Below are positions 33,730-44,944 of a stretch of 64,000 bases of DNA, piece after piece; positions within the stretch are counted from its first letter, which is position 1, and each line of letters opens with the position of its first letter. A program made the translations under genes and the position numbers. The notes under the pieces are model-generated. The model was not told where the DNA came from. It worked only from the letters and a program-made list of their open reading frames with translations, and did not search any database. This stretch comes from Tritrichomonas musculus. Taxonomy: Eukaryota; Parabasalia; Tritrichomonadida; Tritrichomonadidae. The DNA lies in NCBI GenBank assembly GCA_039105265.1, contig JAPFFF010000071.1, positions 248,001 through 312,000 of the forward strand. Reading direction: 5' to 3'.

Positions 33730-33830
33730 CATACCTCAAAGCGACCGTTTGGAGGAACTTTGAGAGGTTATGTTGCTCAATGGAGGAACTTTGAATAGAA
33801 AGTTCCTCCAAACGGTCGCTTTGAGGTATG
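33730..33830. repeat. 101-bp perfect hairpin, left copy
   Basis: A 32-bp stem, CATACCTCAAAGCGACCGTT... at 33730-33761, pairs exactly with 33799-33830, with a 37-base loop. GGAGGAACTTTGA occurs in the stem and again in the loop. It is GC-richer than its surroundings and is inserted in the minisatellite. Confidence 0.85.
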
Positions 33831-34169
33831 CTTAAGAAGAAGAAAATGATGATGATGATGATGGCAAATAAGATAATGGAGAAGATAAAGATAAAGATAA
33901 ATATGTATTAAATGAGGATAATAATAATAATAAAGAATAATGATAAGATGATGATAAATTGGACGATAATAGTGATTATACAATTATTTATACTACAATT
34001 TGAATGTGATTATGAGCGTTTGAGATTGATAACCGAGTTATTCGAGATAATGATCTGCAATTGTGTATTTTCTTCAAACTAAGTATATAACTCTTATGGG
34101 ACATATTGATTTAAATCGTCTGGCTTGTATTACTTAAATGCAGAACATGTGGATTTATAGAAGGTAATA

Positions 34170-34403
34170 TTATTTTTGTGGAAATGTGATGTGAAAAATC
34201 ATGACTGGAAATGTAATAACTAATGTTTTATGATCATATTTTAAATAGATATAGTTATTCTTTAAGTTAATGGCCATTTTAGGTTGATAATAATCAATAT
34301 TAACATATTTTTTTTTTTTTAATTCAAAATGACCAGTATCAATCAAAATGACATTATATTTTCTTTTAAAAAGATCAAATGCAGAAAAATGGTCATTGAG
34401 CAT
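34170..34403 (-). CDS. Possible 77-residue protein in left arm
   Basis: ATG at 34403, no known domain; begins MLNDHFSAFDLFKRKY. Unlike other small frames in the arms, its composition is mixed and protein-like. An identical copy lies at 35692-35925 in the other arm, as expected from the inverted repeat, so conservation is not independent evidence. It may be a remnant of a longer element protein. Confidence 0.22.
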   Translation of the reverse strand: MLNDHFSAFDLFKRKYNVILIDTGHFELKKKKYVNIDYYQPKMAINLKNNYIYLKYDHKTLVITFPVMIFHITFPQK

Positions 34404-34494
34404 TTAAAGCCTAGAAATATAGTAAAGCATAGTATTATATTGATGCATATGTTTCATATTTATCGCACAAATGAATAAAAATCTTAATTTTTTT

Positions 34495-35600
34495 CTAAAA
34501 CATTGTATTATCCAAAAAGCATATTCAATTAACCTGATTTGCGCTATTCCATGAAATTCAACGCCTTACCTCTTTTTAAAAGTTATGATATCAAAGATTT
34601 TTAGTAAAAAAAAAAGATTTCTCAGTTAGATTAATCGTATTAGAGCATTTTTTTTTATTATTTTTATAATTTAAATATATTCAAAATTAAATCTAGAAGG
34701 ACAAGCATGTATTCTAACTTATATGAAGATGACGATAAAGATCCAAATCAGTCTATACAGTTATTACTTTAATTTATCCCAATAATGGGGTACATTATAT
34801 ATATATGAGAATCAATGATAAGTATTATTAGAAATATTATGTTAGAAAAAAGTTAGATTTAGATTGTTATTATACAGGGAAATCTATTGTGATATCTGAT
34901 CTATGGCAACCAATAATCAACATAAAAAGCCCAAGCTATATGAAGAATTGTTTAAGCAAAAGTTAAAAACAACAGAAAGTATGAATGATAGTGAAATCGG
35001 CAGTTATTCTTTATTTATATCATTGGCCTAATGCAAACCAAGAACTTATAGTATCAGAAATAACGATAACTATTGTAATATCATCATATATCAAGCTAAT
35101 TGCTAATCATAACCACTGAAACACATGATTATCATTGAAACGACTCAAGAAAAACTCTAGTGAATAATATTATATGAGTCTTGTAGTGGTTTTTAGCCCT
35201 AGAAATTTTGGAAAAGCTTTAAATTAAATGGTTTCTGCAACATGTCTAGTCAAGAAGTTTAAATGATTATGTTATTTCAATGAGCAAAGTCAAATAATCA
35301 AGAAATAAAATAGAATTAAATATATCAGGGAGTTGAAAGGTGTGAAGTAACTAACATATGAACATGTTCACATCAAAATAACTATCAAGATCAAGAGAGT
35401 TACAATTTACTTACATTTCACTTAAATTTAATTGGAACTACTTAAGAAATTGGCAATATATTGTTAAAAAACATATTTTCAAAAATTTGCCAACTACTTG
35501 AATTTAAGGAGTTGAATAAGGTATATTATGATTTTTTTTGTATAGAAGTTTTTATTTTTTCTATATCTATTGAAATATTTGATGAGTAAATAAAATATAC
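34495..35600. other. Unique spacer between inverted arms
   Basis: 1.1 kb of AT-rich DNA present once. No open frame of note and no recognised domain in any frame. Confidence 0.6.
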
Positions 35601-35691
35601 AAAAAAATTAAGATTTTTATTCATTTGTGCGATAAATATGAAACATATGCATCAATATAATACTATGCTTTACTATATTTCTAGGCTTTAA

Positions 35692-35925
35692 ATGCTCAAT
35701 GACCATTTTTCTGCATTTGATCTTTTTAAAAGAAAATATAATGTCATTTTGATTGATACTGGTCATTTTGAATTAAAAAAAAAAAAATATGTTAATATTG
35801 ATTATTATCAACCTAAAATGGCCATTAACTTAAAGAATAACTATATCTATTTAAAATATGATCATAAAACATTAGTTATTACATTTCCAGTCATGATTTT
35901 TCACATCACATTTCCACAAAAATAA
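35692..35925 (+). CDS. Possible 77-residue protein in right arm
   Basis: Identical to the frame at 34170-34403; see that entry. Low confidence that it is a gene. Confidence 0.22.
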   Translation: MLNDHFSAFDLFKRKYNVILIDTGHFELKKKKYVNIDYYQPKMAINLKNNYIYLKYDHKTLVITFPVMIFHITFPQK

Positions 35926-36264
35926 TATTACCTTCTATAAATCCACATGTTCTGCATTTAAGTAATACAAGCCAGACGATTTAAATCAATATGTCCCATA
36001 AGAGTTATATACTTAGTTTGAAGAAAATACACAATTGCAGATCATTATCTCGAATAACTCGGTTATCAATCTCAAACGCTCATAATCACATTCAAATTGT
36101 AGTATAAATAATTGTATAATCACTATTATCGTCCAATTTATCATCATCTTATCATTATTCTTTATTATTATTATTATCCTCATTTAATACATATTTATCT
36201 TTATCTTTATCTTCTCCATTATCTTATTTGCCATCATCATCATCATCATTTTCTTCTTCTTAAG

Positions 36265-36365
36265 CATACCTCAAAGCGACCGTTTGGAGGAACTTTCTAT
36301 TCAAAGTTCCTCCATTGAGCAACATAACCTCTCAAAGTTCCTCCAAACGGTCGCTTTGAGGTATG
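36265..36365. repeat. 101-bp perfect hairpin, right copy
   Basis: Same hairpin as at 33730-33830, with the loop in reverse orientation as the inverted arm demands. Confidence 0.85.
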
Positions 36366-38430
36366 ATTATTCTTCTCTGCCATCATCTTCATCATCTTCT
36401 TCTTCTTTTCTGTCATCATCATCATCATCTTCTTCTTCTTCTTCTTCTTCTTCTCTGTCATCATCTTCATCATCTTCTTTTTCTTCTCTGTCATCATCAT
36501 CATCATCTTCTTCTTTTCTGCCATCATCTTCATCATCTTCTTCTTTTTCTTTTCTGTCATCATCATCATCATCTTCTTTTTCTTCTCTGTCATCATCATC
36601 ATCATCTTCTTCTTCTTCTCTGTCATCATCATCATCATCTTCTTTTTCTTCTCTGTCATCATCTTTATCATCTTCTTTTTCTTCTCTGTCATCATCATCA
36701 TCTTCATCATCATCTTCTTTTTCTTCTCTGTCATCATCATCTTCTTCTTCTTCTTTTCTGTCATCATCTTCATCATCATCTTCTTCTTCTCTGTCATCAT
36801 CATCATCTTCTTCTTCTTCTTTTCTGTCATCATCATCTTCTTCTTCTTTTCTGTCATCATCATTTTCTTCTTCTTCTTTTCTGCCATCATCATCATCTTC
36901 TTCTTTTTCTTCTCTATCATCATCATCTTCTTCTTCTTCTTCTTTTCTGCCATCATCTTCATCATCTTCTTTTTCTTCTCTATCATCATCATCTTCTTCT
37001 TCTTCTTCTTTTCTGTCATCATCTTCATCATCATCTTCTTCTTCTTTTCTGCCATCATCTTCATCATCTTCTTCTTCTTTTCAATCATCATCATCATCAT
37101 CTTCTTCTTCTTCTTCTTTTCTGTCATCATCTTCATCATTTTCTTCTTCTTCTCTGTCACCATCATCATCTTCTTCTTCTTCTTTTCTGTCATCATCATC
37201 TTCTTCTTCTTCTCTGTCATCATCTTCATCATTTTCTTCTTCTTCTCTATCATCATCATCATCTTCTTCTTCTTCTTCTCTGTCACCATCATCATCTTCT
37301 TCTTCTTCTTTTCTGTCATCACCATCATCATCATCTTCTTCTTCTTTTCTGTCATCATCATCATCATCTTCTTCTTCTTCTTCTTTTCTGTCATCATCAT
37401 CATCATCATCTTCTTCTTCTTCTTTTCTGTCATCATCATCATCTTCTTCTTCTTCTTCTTTTTCTTTTCTGCCATCATCTTCATCATCTTCTTCTTCTTT
37501 TCAATCATCATCATCATCTTCTTCTTCTTCTTCTTCTTTTCTGTCATCATCTTCATCATTTTCTTCTTCTTCTCTGTCACCATCATCATCTTCTTCTTCT
37601 TCTTTTCTGTCATCATCATCATCATCTTCTTCTTCTTCTCTGTCATCATCTTCATCATTTTCTTCTTCTTCTCTATCATCATCATCATCTTCTTCTTCTT
37701 CTTTTCTGTCATCATCTTCATCATTTTCTTCTTCTTCTCTGTCACCATCATCATCATCATCTTCTTCTTTTCTGTCATCATCATCATCATCTTCTTCTTC
37801 TTCTTCTTTTCTGTCATCATCATCATCATTTTCTTCTTCTTCTCTATCATCATCATCTTCTTCTTCTTCTTCTTTTCTGTCATCATCTTCATCATTTTCT
37901 TCTTCTTCTCTATCATCATCATCTTCTTCTTCTTCTTCTTTTCTGTCATCATCTTCATCATTTTCTTCTTCTTCTCTGTCACCATCATCATCTTCTTCTT
38001 CTTCTTTTCTGTCATCACCATCATCATCTTCTTCTTCTTCTTTTCTGTCATCATCATCATCATCATCTTCTTCTTCTTCTTTTCTGTCATCATCATCATC
38101 ATCATCTTCTTCTTCTTCTTTTCTGTCATCATCATCATCTTCTTCTTCTTCTTCTTTTTCTTTTCTGTCATCATCATTTTCTTCTTCTTCTCTGTCATCA
38201 TCATCATCTTCTTCTTCTTTTCTGCCATCATCTTCATCATCATCTTCTTCTTTTCTGTCATCATCATCTTCTTCTTCTTCTTCTTTTCTGTCATCATCTT
38301 CATCATTTTCTTCTTTTTCTTTTCTGTCATCATCATCATTTTCTTCTTCTTCTCTGTCATCATCTTCATCATCATCTTCTTCTTTTCTGTCATCATCTTC
38401 ATCTTCTTCTTCTTCTTCTTTGCCATAATC
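36366..38430 (-). repeat. GAA/GAT minisatellite, right copy (2.1 kb)
   Basis: Complement of the left minisatellite (read here as TTC/ATC), 561 bp longer, with rearranged unit order in the middle but matching outer parts. Its open frames are considered by-products. Confidence 0.9.
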
Positions 38431-39630
38431 ATTTTTTTATTCTTTCCAAATATATTTAATTTTTGTGCAAATGAAATGATCCATTTGTAAATATTACTCA
38501 AATATAATAATAAATTTGCAAATTACATCATTTTTTTCCACCATCATTTCATTATTCATAATCATTATTTTTATTTCTCTTCATTTTCCCCTTATTAAAT
38601 TTGATCACACAATATATTTCATTTTCCTTATCACTTTTCTTTTTTATGAATCTTTAATATATCAATATGATATTTTTATAAAACTCCTAAAATTTATTGA
38701 AAAAATTGAATATTGTAGTAATAAAGCATTTTATTAGGTAAAATAAACTAATTTTAGGCATAGACAATTCAAATTATAATCTGAACCACATATTTAAATC
38801 AAAAAAAACTTTAAAATTGCAATATTTTGATGAAATACAATAAACAGAATAGCAATTAGTTGGATATTGGCATTTAAAAAATATTTATTCATTTATTGAT
38901 ACATTTGTAATAATGTTGCACGTTTACATTTTAACAAATTCGTAAAAAATACGTTTATAATTTTTTGGAACAAAAAACTTTAATTTCTCCTTTAAAAAAA
39001 GAGAAAAAGAAATAAAAATAGCATAATTGAAATTAACATTTTATAAAGAATAATTTTATTGCAATTACATTTTTATTTATTACATTTTTTATTGAATATT
39101 ATTGAAATATTCAATATTTTTAAACTAGTATATGTAACATCTAATACATATACCATACGTAAAAAACGATGGAGAATAATATTTAAAGAGATATGGAATC
39201 GTATCTGAGTGTGGGAGTCTGAAATCTGATTATTCGATATTAATCACTGATTTGAAAACACAGAGATTCGCGTCTAGGATTAAATACATAAAAAACAAAA
39301 ACGATTGTCTATAATAACCACTAATTTATAAGCATTTTTTGAAGATGTGTTGGATAATTGTAATTTGATATGTCAAATAAAAACCTTGTTTGGAGGCGAG
39401 CTTGCACAGAAATAATCTTTGTCTGATGCCAATCAATATATATTTTTTTGAAGTTTCCTTACTACCAAAGCTGCAGCACTTAACATTTTTTTAATTTAGA
39501 GTGATATGTTTTTCAGAGGAAAAGTGTTACTGAATATTTTTTTAAAAGCAAATTAGTGTTACTGATTTTTTTTTCTCTCTCAAAAAGTGATACTTTAAGT
39601 GAAAAAAGTTTTTAAAAGTGATACTATCCC

Positions 39631-40359
39631 GATATATTAAAAAAAAATATTTTTATGCTTTTTTTTTAATTCAAAATTATATATTTTGTAAAATTTTATC
39701 GGTCAAAAAAGCAATTATTTTTTGATCGTTTAGGACAAATATCATCATTTTTGACCTAAACTTTTTCATAATTTGGAAGTATTGAAAGATGTATTCTATG
39801 AGTTTATTCAATATTGACAATTTTACAACATATTTAGGACGGACGCCCTTAATACATTGCCATTAATATTAGTTTTCAATTTCCATAATTGTGTTTTAAT
39901 TCATTTAAAATCTCATTATAATATTATTATTGAAATACAAGATCACCGCTTTTTGAGCTACGCTCAAAAAGTGTCTTCATTCAATTTACTGGTCTTTTAC
40001 AGAGCAGCGTGGACTTTTTTTTCATAAAAATGGATAATAATGATAAATAATATCTCTAATTAAATATTGAATATAATGATTATTTGCTTTACCAAAATTA
40101 TTCATTGATGGCCACTAAAAATATATTTTTATTTTTCAGAAGCATATTGAATTTATTGAATAAATATTTATTGAAATAATAAAAATATGTAAATTATTTA
40201 TATCTCTGAAAAAATATTATTAAAAATAAAAATTATATTATTTTTATTTTTTATATATATAAAAAAGAAGTAAATGTCATCATTAAAGGTTATTATGTTT
40301 TTTATTTATTTGCACCATTCTTTATTTGCAGAAATCCAAAAACAGAAATCCACTTTTCA
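39631..40359. other. AT-rich intergenic DNA with a small hairpin
   Basis: No gene. A perfect 10-bp stem with TAC loop (CTTTTTGAGC/GCTCAAAAAG) lies at 39949-39971. Confidence 0.5.
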
Positions 40360-41150
40360 GTTTTATAGAAGCTTAAGAAGCTTTTTTAACTTGTTTTGTG
40401 AGATTAGCAATACAAGACTCCTGTTTTTGGTTTTCTGAATTTAGAATAGATTTTTGATTTAACATTTGGGCATTTTATTCAATGATTTGCAGCTTTTCGT
40501 TTTTAAAATCTTAACTATGGTTGTCTTTTTTGAGGCTAGCAAGTTTGATTTCTTTTAAGTTGAGGCCAGCAAGTTTATCATGGCTTTCGATGTACTCCGT
40601 GATCGTCTTCCTCTCTGCCTCAGGCGCATTGCTCTGGTCTACAACGAGAGCTGTGCGCGGACTCACGACGCCGCACTCAGCAGACAGCTGCGTCACATTG
40701 TAGGCCAACTGCTGCATCCGACCAGCAGCGAGCTGTCTTTTGATTCTTTCATTGTTGGGCAGATATTCAATGCTTTTTTAGCTCTCGAGCTACTCGTTAT
40801 TGAGTTCATCAGAGCCACAACCGGGCCGCTTTCGCCTTCAACTTAGATGCTTGCTTCCAACGAATCTCAGATGCGGGCATTCCATGCGACAGCTGCCGCC
40901 CGAATGCGGCTCCGATGAACAATCCCAGCATTCTTTTTGCTTCCAATAGACATGTCAACCTGGCATATGACATTCAAACTTTTTGACAGGTGCTCAATTA
41001 CTTTTGACCTCATGCCGTCGCCAGAGAGGACGAAATCAGAGAAGCGGTTCCCTTCTTTTGACGCCGTAGCCGATACAGAGTGAGTTACTCATTGTGGCGT
41101 TCTCGCTCTCCTCAACGATGCTTGACACTTCACTTCACTCTATCAAATTC
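40360..41150 (-). pseudogene. Probable VIT/vWA-domain protein pseudogene (C-terminal part)
   Basis: A GC-rich island whose minus strand is coding-like in several frames broken by shifts and stops. The longest piece, 40717-40511, reads QQLAYNVTQLSAECGVVSPRTALVV..., resembling the L-S-xx-YGVxSPxTSLVVVD segment found C-terminal to the vWA domain in inter-alpha-inhibitor-like proteins. Upstream pieces (FSDFVLSGDGM, RALKALNICPTM) agree with such a protein. Downstream codons (SILNSENQKQESC) continue to about 40380. No intact frame remains. Family assignment is moderate. Confidence 0.45.
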
Positions 41151-42668
41151 GATTTTGTCTTTTAATGGCGTTTTAATTTAAATACTAGAGTTTTCTGTTA
41201 TTTTAATCATTTTTTGTTTTCAATTTTGGACTATACATGCTTCTTCAAAGGATTGGCTATTGTTCAATTGAAGGGAAAAAAAAACTTTTCCTTTAATATT
41301 GTCATTAGCGTGTATGGAAAAGTGTTGAAAAAAAGAAATGAAAAACAAAGAATAAAGAAAAGTGTCTAGAAATGGATCAAAAAAAGGAGATCTAAAATGC
41401 ATGCATAAATAGGCACAAATGCTATTTTGTGGTGAAGGCTGCAATGCGAATTTTGATGAAGCTAAACATTTCTTTGAGTTAACAAAAGAAAGCAATGAGA
41501 TAAGAATATTTTTCTTATGAACTCTAGAAAAAATGTTATTAAATAAATCTTTTGCTAATCTCTCTTCTGATGTACAATATTTCTTCATAATGCAAATTGT
41601 TAAAAAATATATAAAAATGAAAATCTCTATGCCAAATTAGAATAAAAGAAAATGTACTAATAAAAAACTTATTTTGTAATTCATGCTTCATTCAAATTTT
41701 ACAACTATTTAATGAAATCTTCATTGATATAAAATATCCATCAAAATCATTATTGTTTTGCATTTACTATTAAAAAGATATAAATGATAAAAACAATTTT
41801 TGCATTCTTATAAAAGGTATCAATGCATTTTCTTCTTTGTATTATCCAGAAAATATTGTAAATATTGTTATAATTGGAAGCATCAATCTTATTCAATCAA
41901 GCTCGTTTTATATATGTTCTTTATTAAATAGTTGTAAAATTTGAATGAAATATGAATTACAAAATAAGTTAGTAACAAAATATGTTATAATTGGAGAAAA
42001 GTGCTTTTCCGAATGCATATTACTTAAAAAAATCACATTTTTTTTTAAATATTTTATGACATAAAAATCAAATTCATGGCATAAAAATGAGGAAAAACTT
42101 AAAAAATATAATTAGAAGCTGTGCTTTTGACATATACAAAAAAAATATTGCAAAAAAGTTTTTAGACTTTTTGTCTCAAAGTAAATATCAAATTATATTA
42201 AACAAAATACAGCATTAAGTTTTTATTGTTTTAAATTTTGTTCATTAACAATGGTTCATTGTGATTGATGTTTTCATTTTAATTCCATTTAAAAAAAGCT
42301 TTTTTTAACCTAGATAATGAATATTTGTTTTTTTATATTTATCAACATATATACAACTTTTTCCATTTAAAAATGACGTATCTTTTTAACAGATATAAAT
42401 GCCATTAAAATCGTCATTCTTAATATAAATGGCATAAGATCAGTAAAATGCCATATGTATGCAAAAATATATGAAAAAGCAAAATATTTCAAATAAATTT
42501 TTAATGATAATGCTATTCAAATTGGAAATTCAATAAAAATTTTATTTTTAAATAAACTTTATCGTTTTTATATAATTAATATATTAATTCAATATACTTT
42601 TTCAATTTGTGGTGGATATATTATTGAAACAACGATATTTTTTTATTGATCCCATTTTATTATTTGGT
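41151..42668. other. AT-rich intergenic DNA
   Basis: Mostly without signal. A 122-codon frame on the minus strand (41588-41220) has low-complexity composition and is not accepted as a gene. Confidence 0.4.
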
Positions 42669-43793
42669 ATGGAAGGTATTAGTAATATTGCTATTGACTG
42701 TGGCACAAGCGTATCAAGAATAGGATTTGCTGGAAAAGAAGAACCAGAATTAATGATTCCATCAATAGTAGGAAGACCAAAATATGCAAACAATGTCATT
42801 GACAAGAATTTCCTATTTGTTGGCAACAAAGCATATAAAAATATGAGTGTTCTTGATTGTGATTATCCAATAAATGGAGGAATTGTAACTAATTGGGATG
42901 ATATGGAACATTTATGCGAATTCATGTACTCAGAACTCGGAGTTGAACCTGAAAATTATGGTGTTTTAATGACAGAACAATTAAATAATACAAAAAATAA
43001 TAGAGAAAAACTAATGCAACTTATGTTCGAAACTTTTAATGTCCCATCTTATTTTGTGGGATTAAAAAATTATTTATCATTAATTTCATGTGGAATGGAA
43101 AGCGGTATTGATTTTCATTGTGGCGATTCAATCACAAGTATTTGCCCTATAATTAATTCAATGATTGATATAAAACATAATTCTTATTTTGAATTCGGAG
43201 GTCGTGATATTAGCTATTGGCTTCAAAAATGCTTGGAAGAGAAAATAGAAGATTTTATATCTTATGGTAACAAAAAGATTATAAATACAATTAAAGAAAA
43301 TTATTGTTATATTGCCCGTGATTATAATGATGAGATTCAAAAAATAAAATCAGATAAAGCAAAAAAATATGATGTCACTCTTCCAGATGGAAATGTCATA
43401 AATATGCAAATCGAAAGAATCAAATGCACAGAATTGTTTTTCAAACCTGAAATAGAAGGACTAAAATTTGAAGGTATTAATAAATTCATTAATGAAACAA
43501 TAAGACACTGCGATTTAGAACTACAAAAAATGTATTACAGCAATATTGTCATTTCGGGGGGTTCAATACAGTTTGAAGGTTTTAAAGAACGCCTCACAAG
43601 TGAAATTGAAAATTTAGTTGATGAAAACACAAAAGTGCATATAATAAAGCATCACGATGCCAATATTAGTTCTTGGATTGGCGAATCTATTTTAGGTAGT
43701 TTAGCAAGTTATAATGATTTTGCAATCACAAGAAAAGAATATAAAGAAGAAGGAAAAGATGTTGTTAATCATCGATGTAATTATTCCAATTAA
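42669..43793 (+). CDS. Divergent actin or actin-related protein
   Basis: 374 residues from the ATG at 42669, the length of actin (375-376). An in-frame GTG at 42609 would add a non-homologous extension and is rejected. Actin landmarks in order: phosphate loop 1 DCGTSVSRIGFAG, WDDMEHLCEFMY, the LxTEqlN...NREKLMQLMFETFNVP segment, second loop HCGDSITSICPI, VISGGSIQFEGF, WIGESILGSLASY and a C-terminus EEGKDVVNHRC. The residues that position and activate the water for ATP hydrolysis in actin (Gln137, Asp154, His161) align with Lys, His and Ser. It may bind nucleotide but hydrolyse poorly. Polymerising ability is unknown. The sequence is too divergent to assign to a numbered Arp class. Confidence 0.85.
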   Translation: MEGISNIAIDCGTSVSRIGFAGKEEPELMIPSIVGRPKYANNVIDKNFLFVGNKAYKNMSVLDCDYPINGGIVTNWDDMEHLCEFMYSELGVEPENYGVLMTEQLNNTKNNREKLMQLMFETFNVPSYFVGLKNYLSLISCGMESGIDFHCGDSITSICPIINSMIDIKHNSYFEFGGRDISYWLQKCLEEKIEDFISYGNKKIINTIKENYCYIARDYNDEIQKIKSDKAKKYDVTLPDGNVINMQIERIKCTELFFKPEIEGLKFEGINKFINETIRHCDLELQKMYYSNIVISGGSIQFEGFKERLTSEIENLVDENTKVHIIKHHDANISSWIGESILGSLASYNDFAITRKEYKEEGKDVVNHRCNYSN

Positions 43794-44097
43794 AAACTCT
43801 AAATTAAAATAAATAATTTTTTATTATATAAAGATAACTTAAAAAATTATAATATTTTAACATTTTATTTTTTGATATAACCAATATAATTGACTGATTA
43901 TATCTATATTATAGTAATAAAAAAGTTTCAACAAATTACAACAAATTAATTTACTTAAAACAATATAGAGTTGGTGGACAAAATTTTGTTTACTCAACTT
44001 TTTGAATTGTACACAAAAATAAAACACATTTTTCCCAATACTGCTAAAAGATAATTTGATAATATTTTATATATTAATAAATTATTTAAGCTTGTAA
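43794..44097. other. AT-rich 3' flank of the actin-like gene
   Basis: No gene seen; ends with the 9-bp target repeat AAATTATTT at 44089-44097. Confidence 0.5.
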
Positions 44098-44935
44098 ATT
44101 TGGTGAAATAAACGTTTTTTGGGTTTTAAAAATCACCAAATGTAACCATATTATTGTCAAATAAATTTTTTTATTATTTATTGTTGTCATAAACCATTGA
44201 ATTATTTGAAAGAGGAATTAAATGAGTTTTATCAAAAGTCATATTAATAATCGATAAGATTTTCTCAGTAAAAAAATGTTATTTTTTGAATATTACAAAA
44301 TAATTGTATGATTTGTATAATATATCATATAAAATAATAATAAAAAGCTCATTTATATTGACGATGAAAAGCCAAATAACCGATTTCACCAAAAGCCCAG
44401 GTCTTGGGCTTTTGGCGACAGCATTCAATTTTGAATAGTTTACATATATTTTGGAGATCACCAAAACGGTTTTTTTGGCGATGGTGATTTGTAAAGCTTT
44501 CAAAATATCATATATAAAATAAAAAAAAAAATAAGATATAAAATTATAATAAAATCAATAAAAGCATTTTTTCAATTGAAAATAATTTTTTTTCATTTAT
44601 ATTTTAAATATATACCGATATAAAATGTATTTAAAATATTAATAGTATTTTTATTTTTATGAATATATATAGCCGAATAATAAATAATGCATTGAAATAT
44701 TAATAGTATTTATATTTTTATGAATATATATAGCCGAGTAATTAAATAAATTCATTGAATTTATTGAATGTTGATTCGTAAATTTAATTATTATTTAATC
44801 AAATATCATTTAATCATTTTATTTAATAATTCATAAGAAATAACTTTTTAAAAGATTTATTAAAATCGCCAAAAGACCAGAAAGAATCACCAAGACCAGG
44901 TCTTTTTTTTACATTTGGGTATATTTTACAAGCTT
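44098..44935. mobile_element. Mutator-type nonautonomous element with 9-bp target duplication
   Basis: 838 bp. Terminal inverted repeats AAGCTTGTAAA/TTTACAAGCTT, flanked on both sides by a perfect AAATTATTT (44089-44097, 44936-44944). Inside are AAAGCCCAGGTCTTGGGCTTTTGG and related inverted segments near both ends, and a direct repeat of about 60 bp near 44635 and 44696. No coding frame. Confidence 0.75.
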
Positions 44936-44944
44936 AAATTATTT

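Larger units (their letters stand above)
31026..34494 (+). repeat. Left arm of the large inverted repeat
   Basis: 3,469 bp. From outside to inside: terminal subrepeats, AT-rich DNA, GAA/GAT minisatellite, 101-bp hairpin, AT-rich DNA including a small conserved open frame. It ends where TTAATTTTTTT stops matching the other arm. Confidence 0.85.
31026..39630. mobile_element. Foldback-like element with 3.5/4.0-kb inverted arms
   Basis: The outer ends are GGGATAGTATCACTTTTA and its inverse. The left arm is 31026-34494 and the right arm 35601-39630, with a 1,106-bp unshared spacer. Outside the minisatellite the arms match base for base where checked. Terminal subrepeats (AGTATCACTTTT twice, AGTAACACT twice) resemble foldback transposons. 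No transposase frame and no obvious target duplication were found. An inverted segmental duplication is the alternative. Confidence 0.6.
35601..39630 (-). repeat. Right arm of the large inverted repeat
   Basis: 4,030 bp, inverse of 31026-34494. The 561-bp length difference equals the difference in minisatellite length. Confidence 0.85.

Noticed and set aside
32155-33811. Long open frames (Lys/Met-rich, Ser-rich, His/Leu-rich) on both strands of the GAA/GAT tract
   Set aside because: A repeat made of triplets keeps several frames open at once; composition follows the repeat and not a protein.
32226-38430. CRISPR-like repeat array
   Set aside because: Units are contiguous and low-complexity with no unique spacers, in eukaryotic DNA.
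36284-38501. The corresponding 700-730 codon frames in the right arm
   Set aside because: Same reason; they mirror the left arm.
31026-39630. Inverted repeat as a simple read-chimera artefact
   Set aside because: A missed-adapter chimera would have no unique spacer and equal arms; here there is a 1.1-kb spacer and a 561-bp difference. It is still worth checking with long reads.
41220-41588. 122-codon minus-strand frame
   Set aside because: Low-complexity Phe/Ser-rich composition, no domain and no codon-usage contrast with its flanks.
42609-42668. Upstream GTG start for the actin-like gene
   Set aside because: The extension has no actin similarity; the ATG at 42669 gives the normal actin length.
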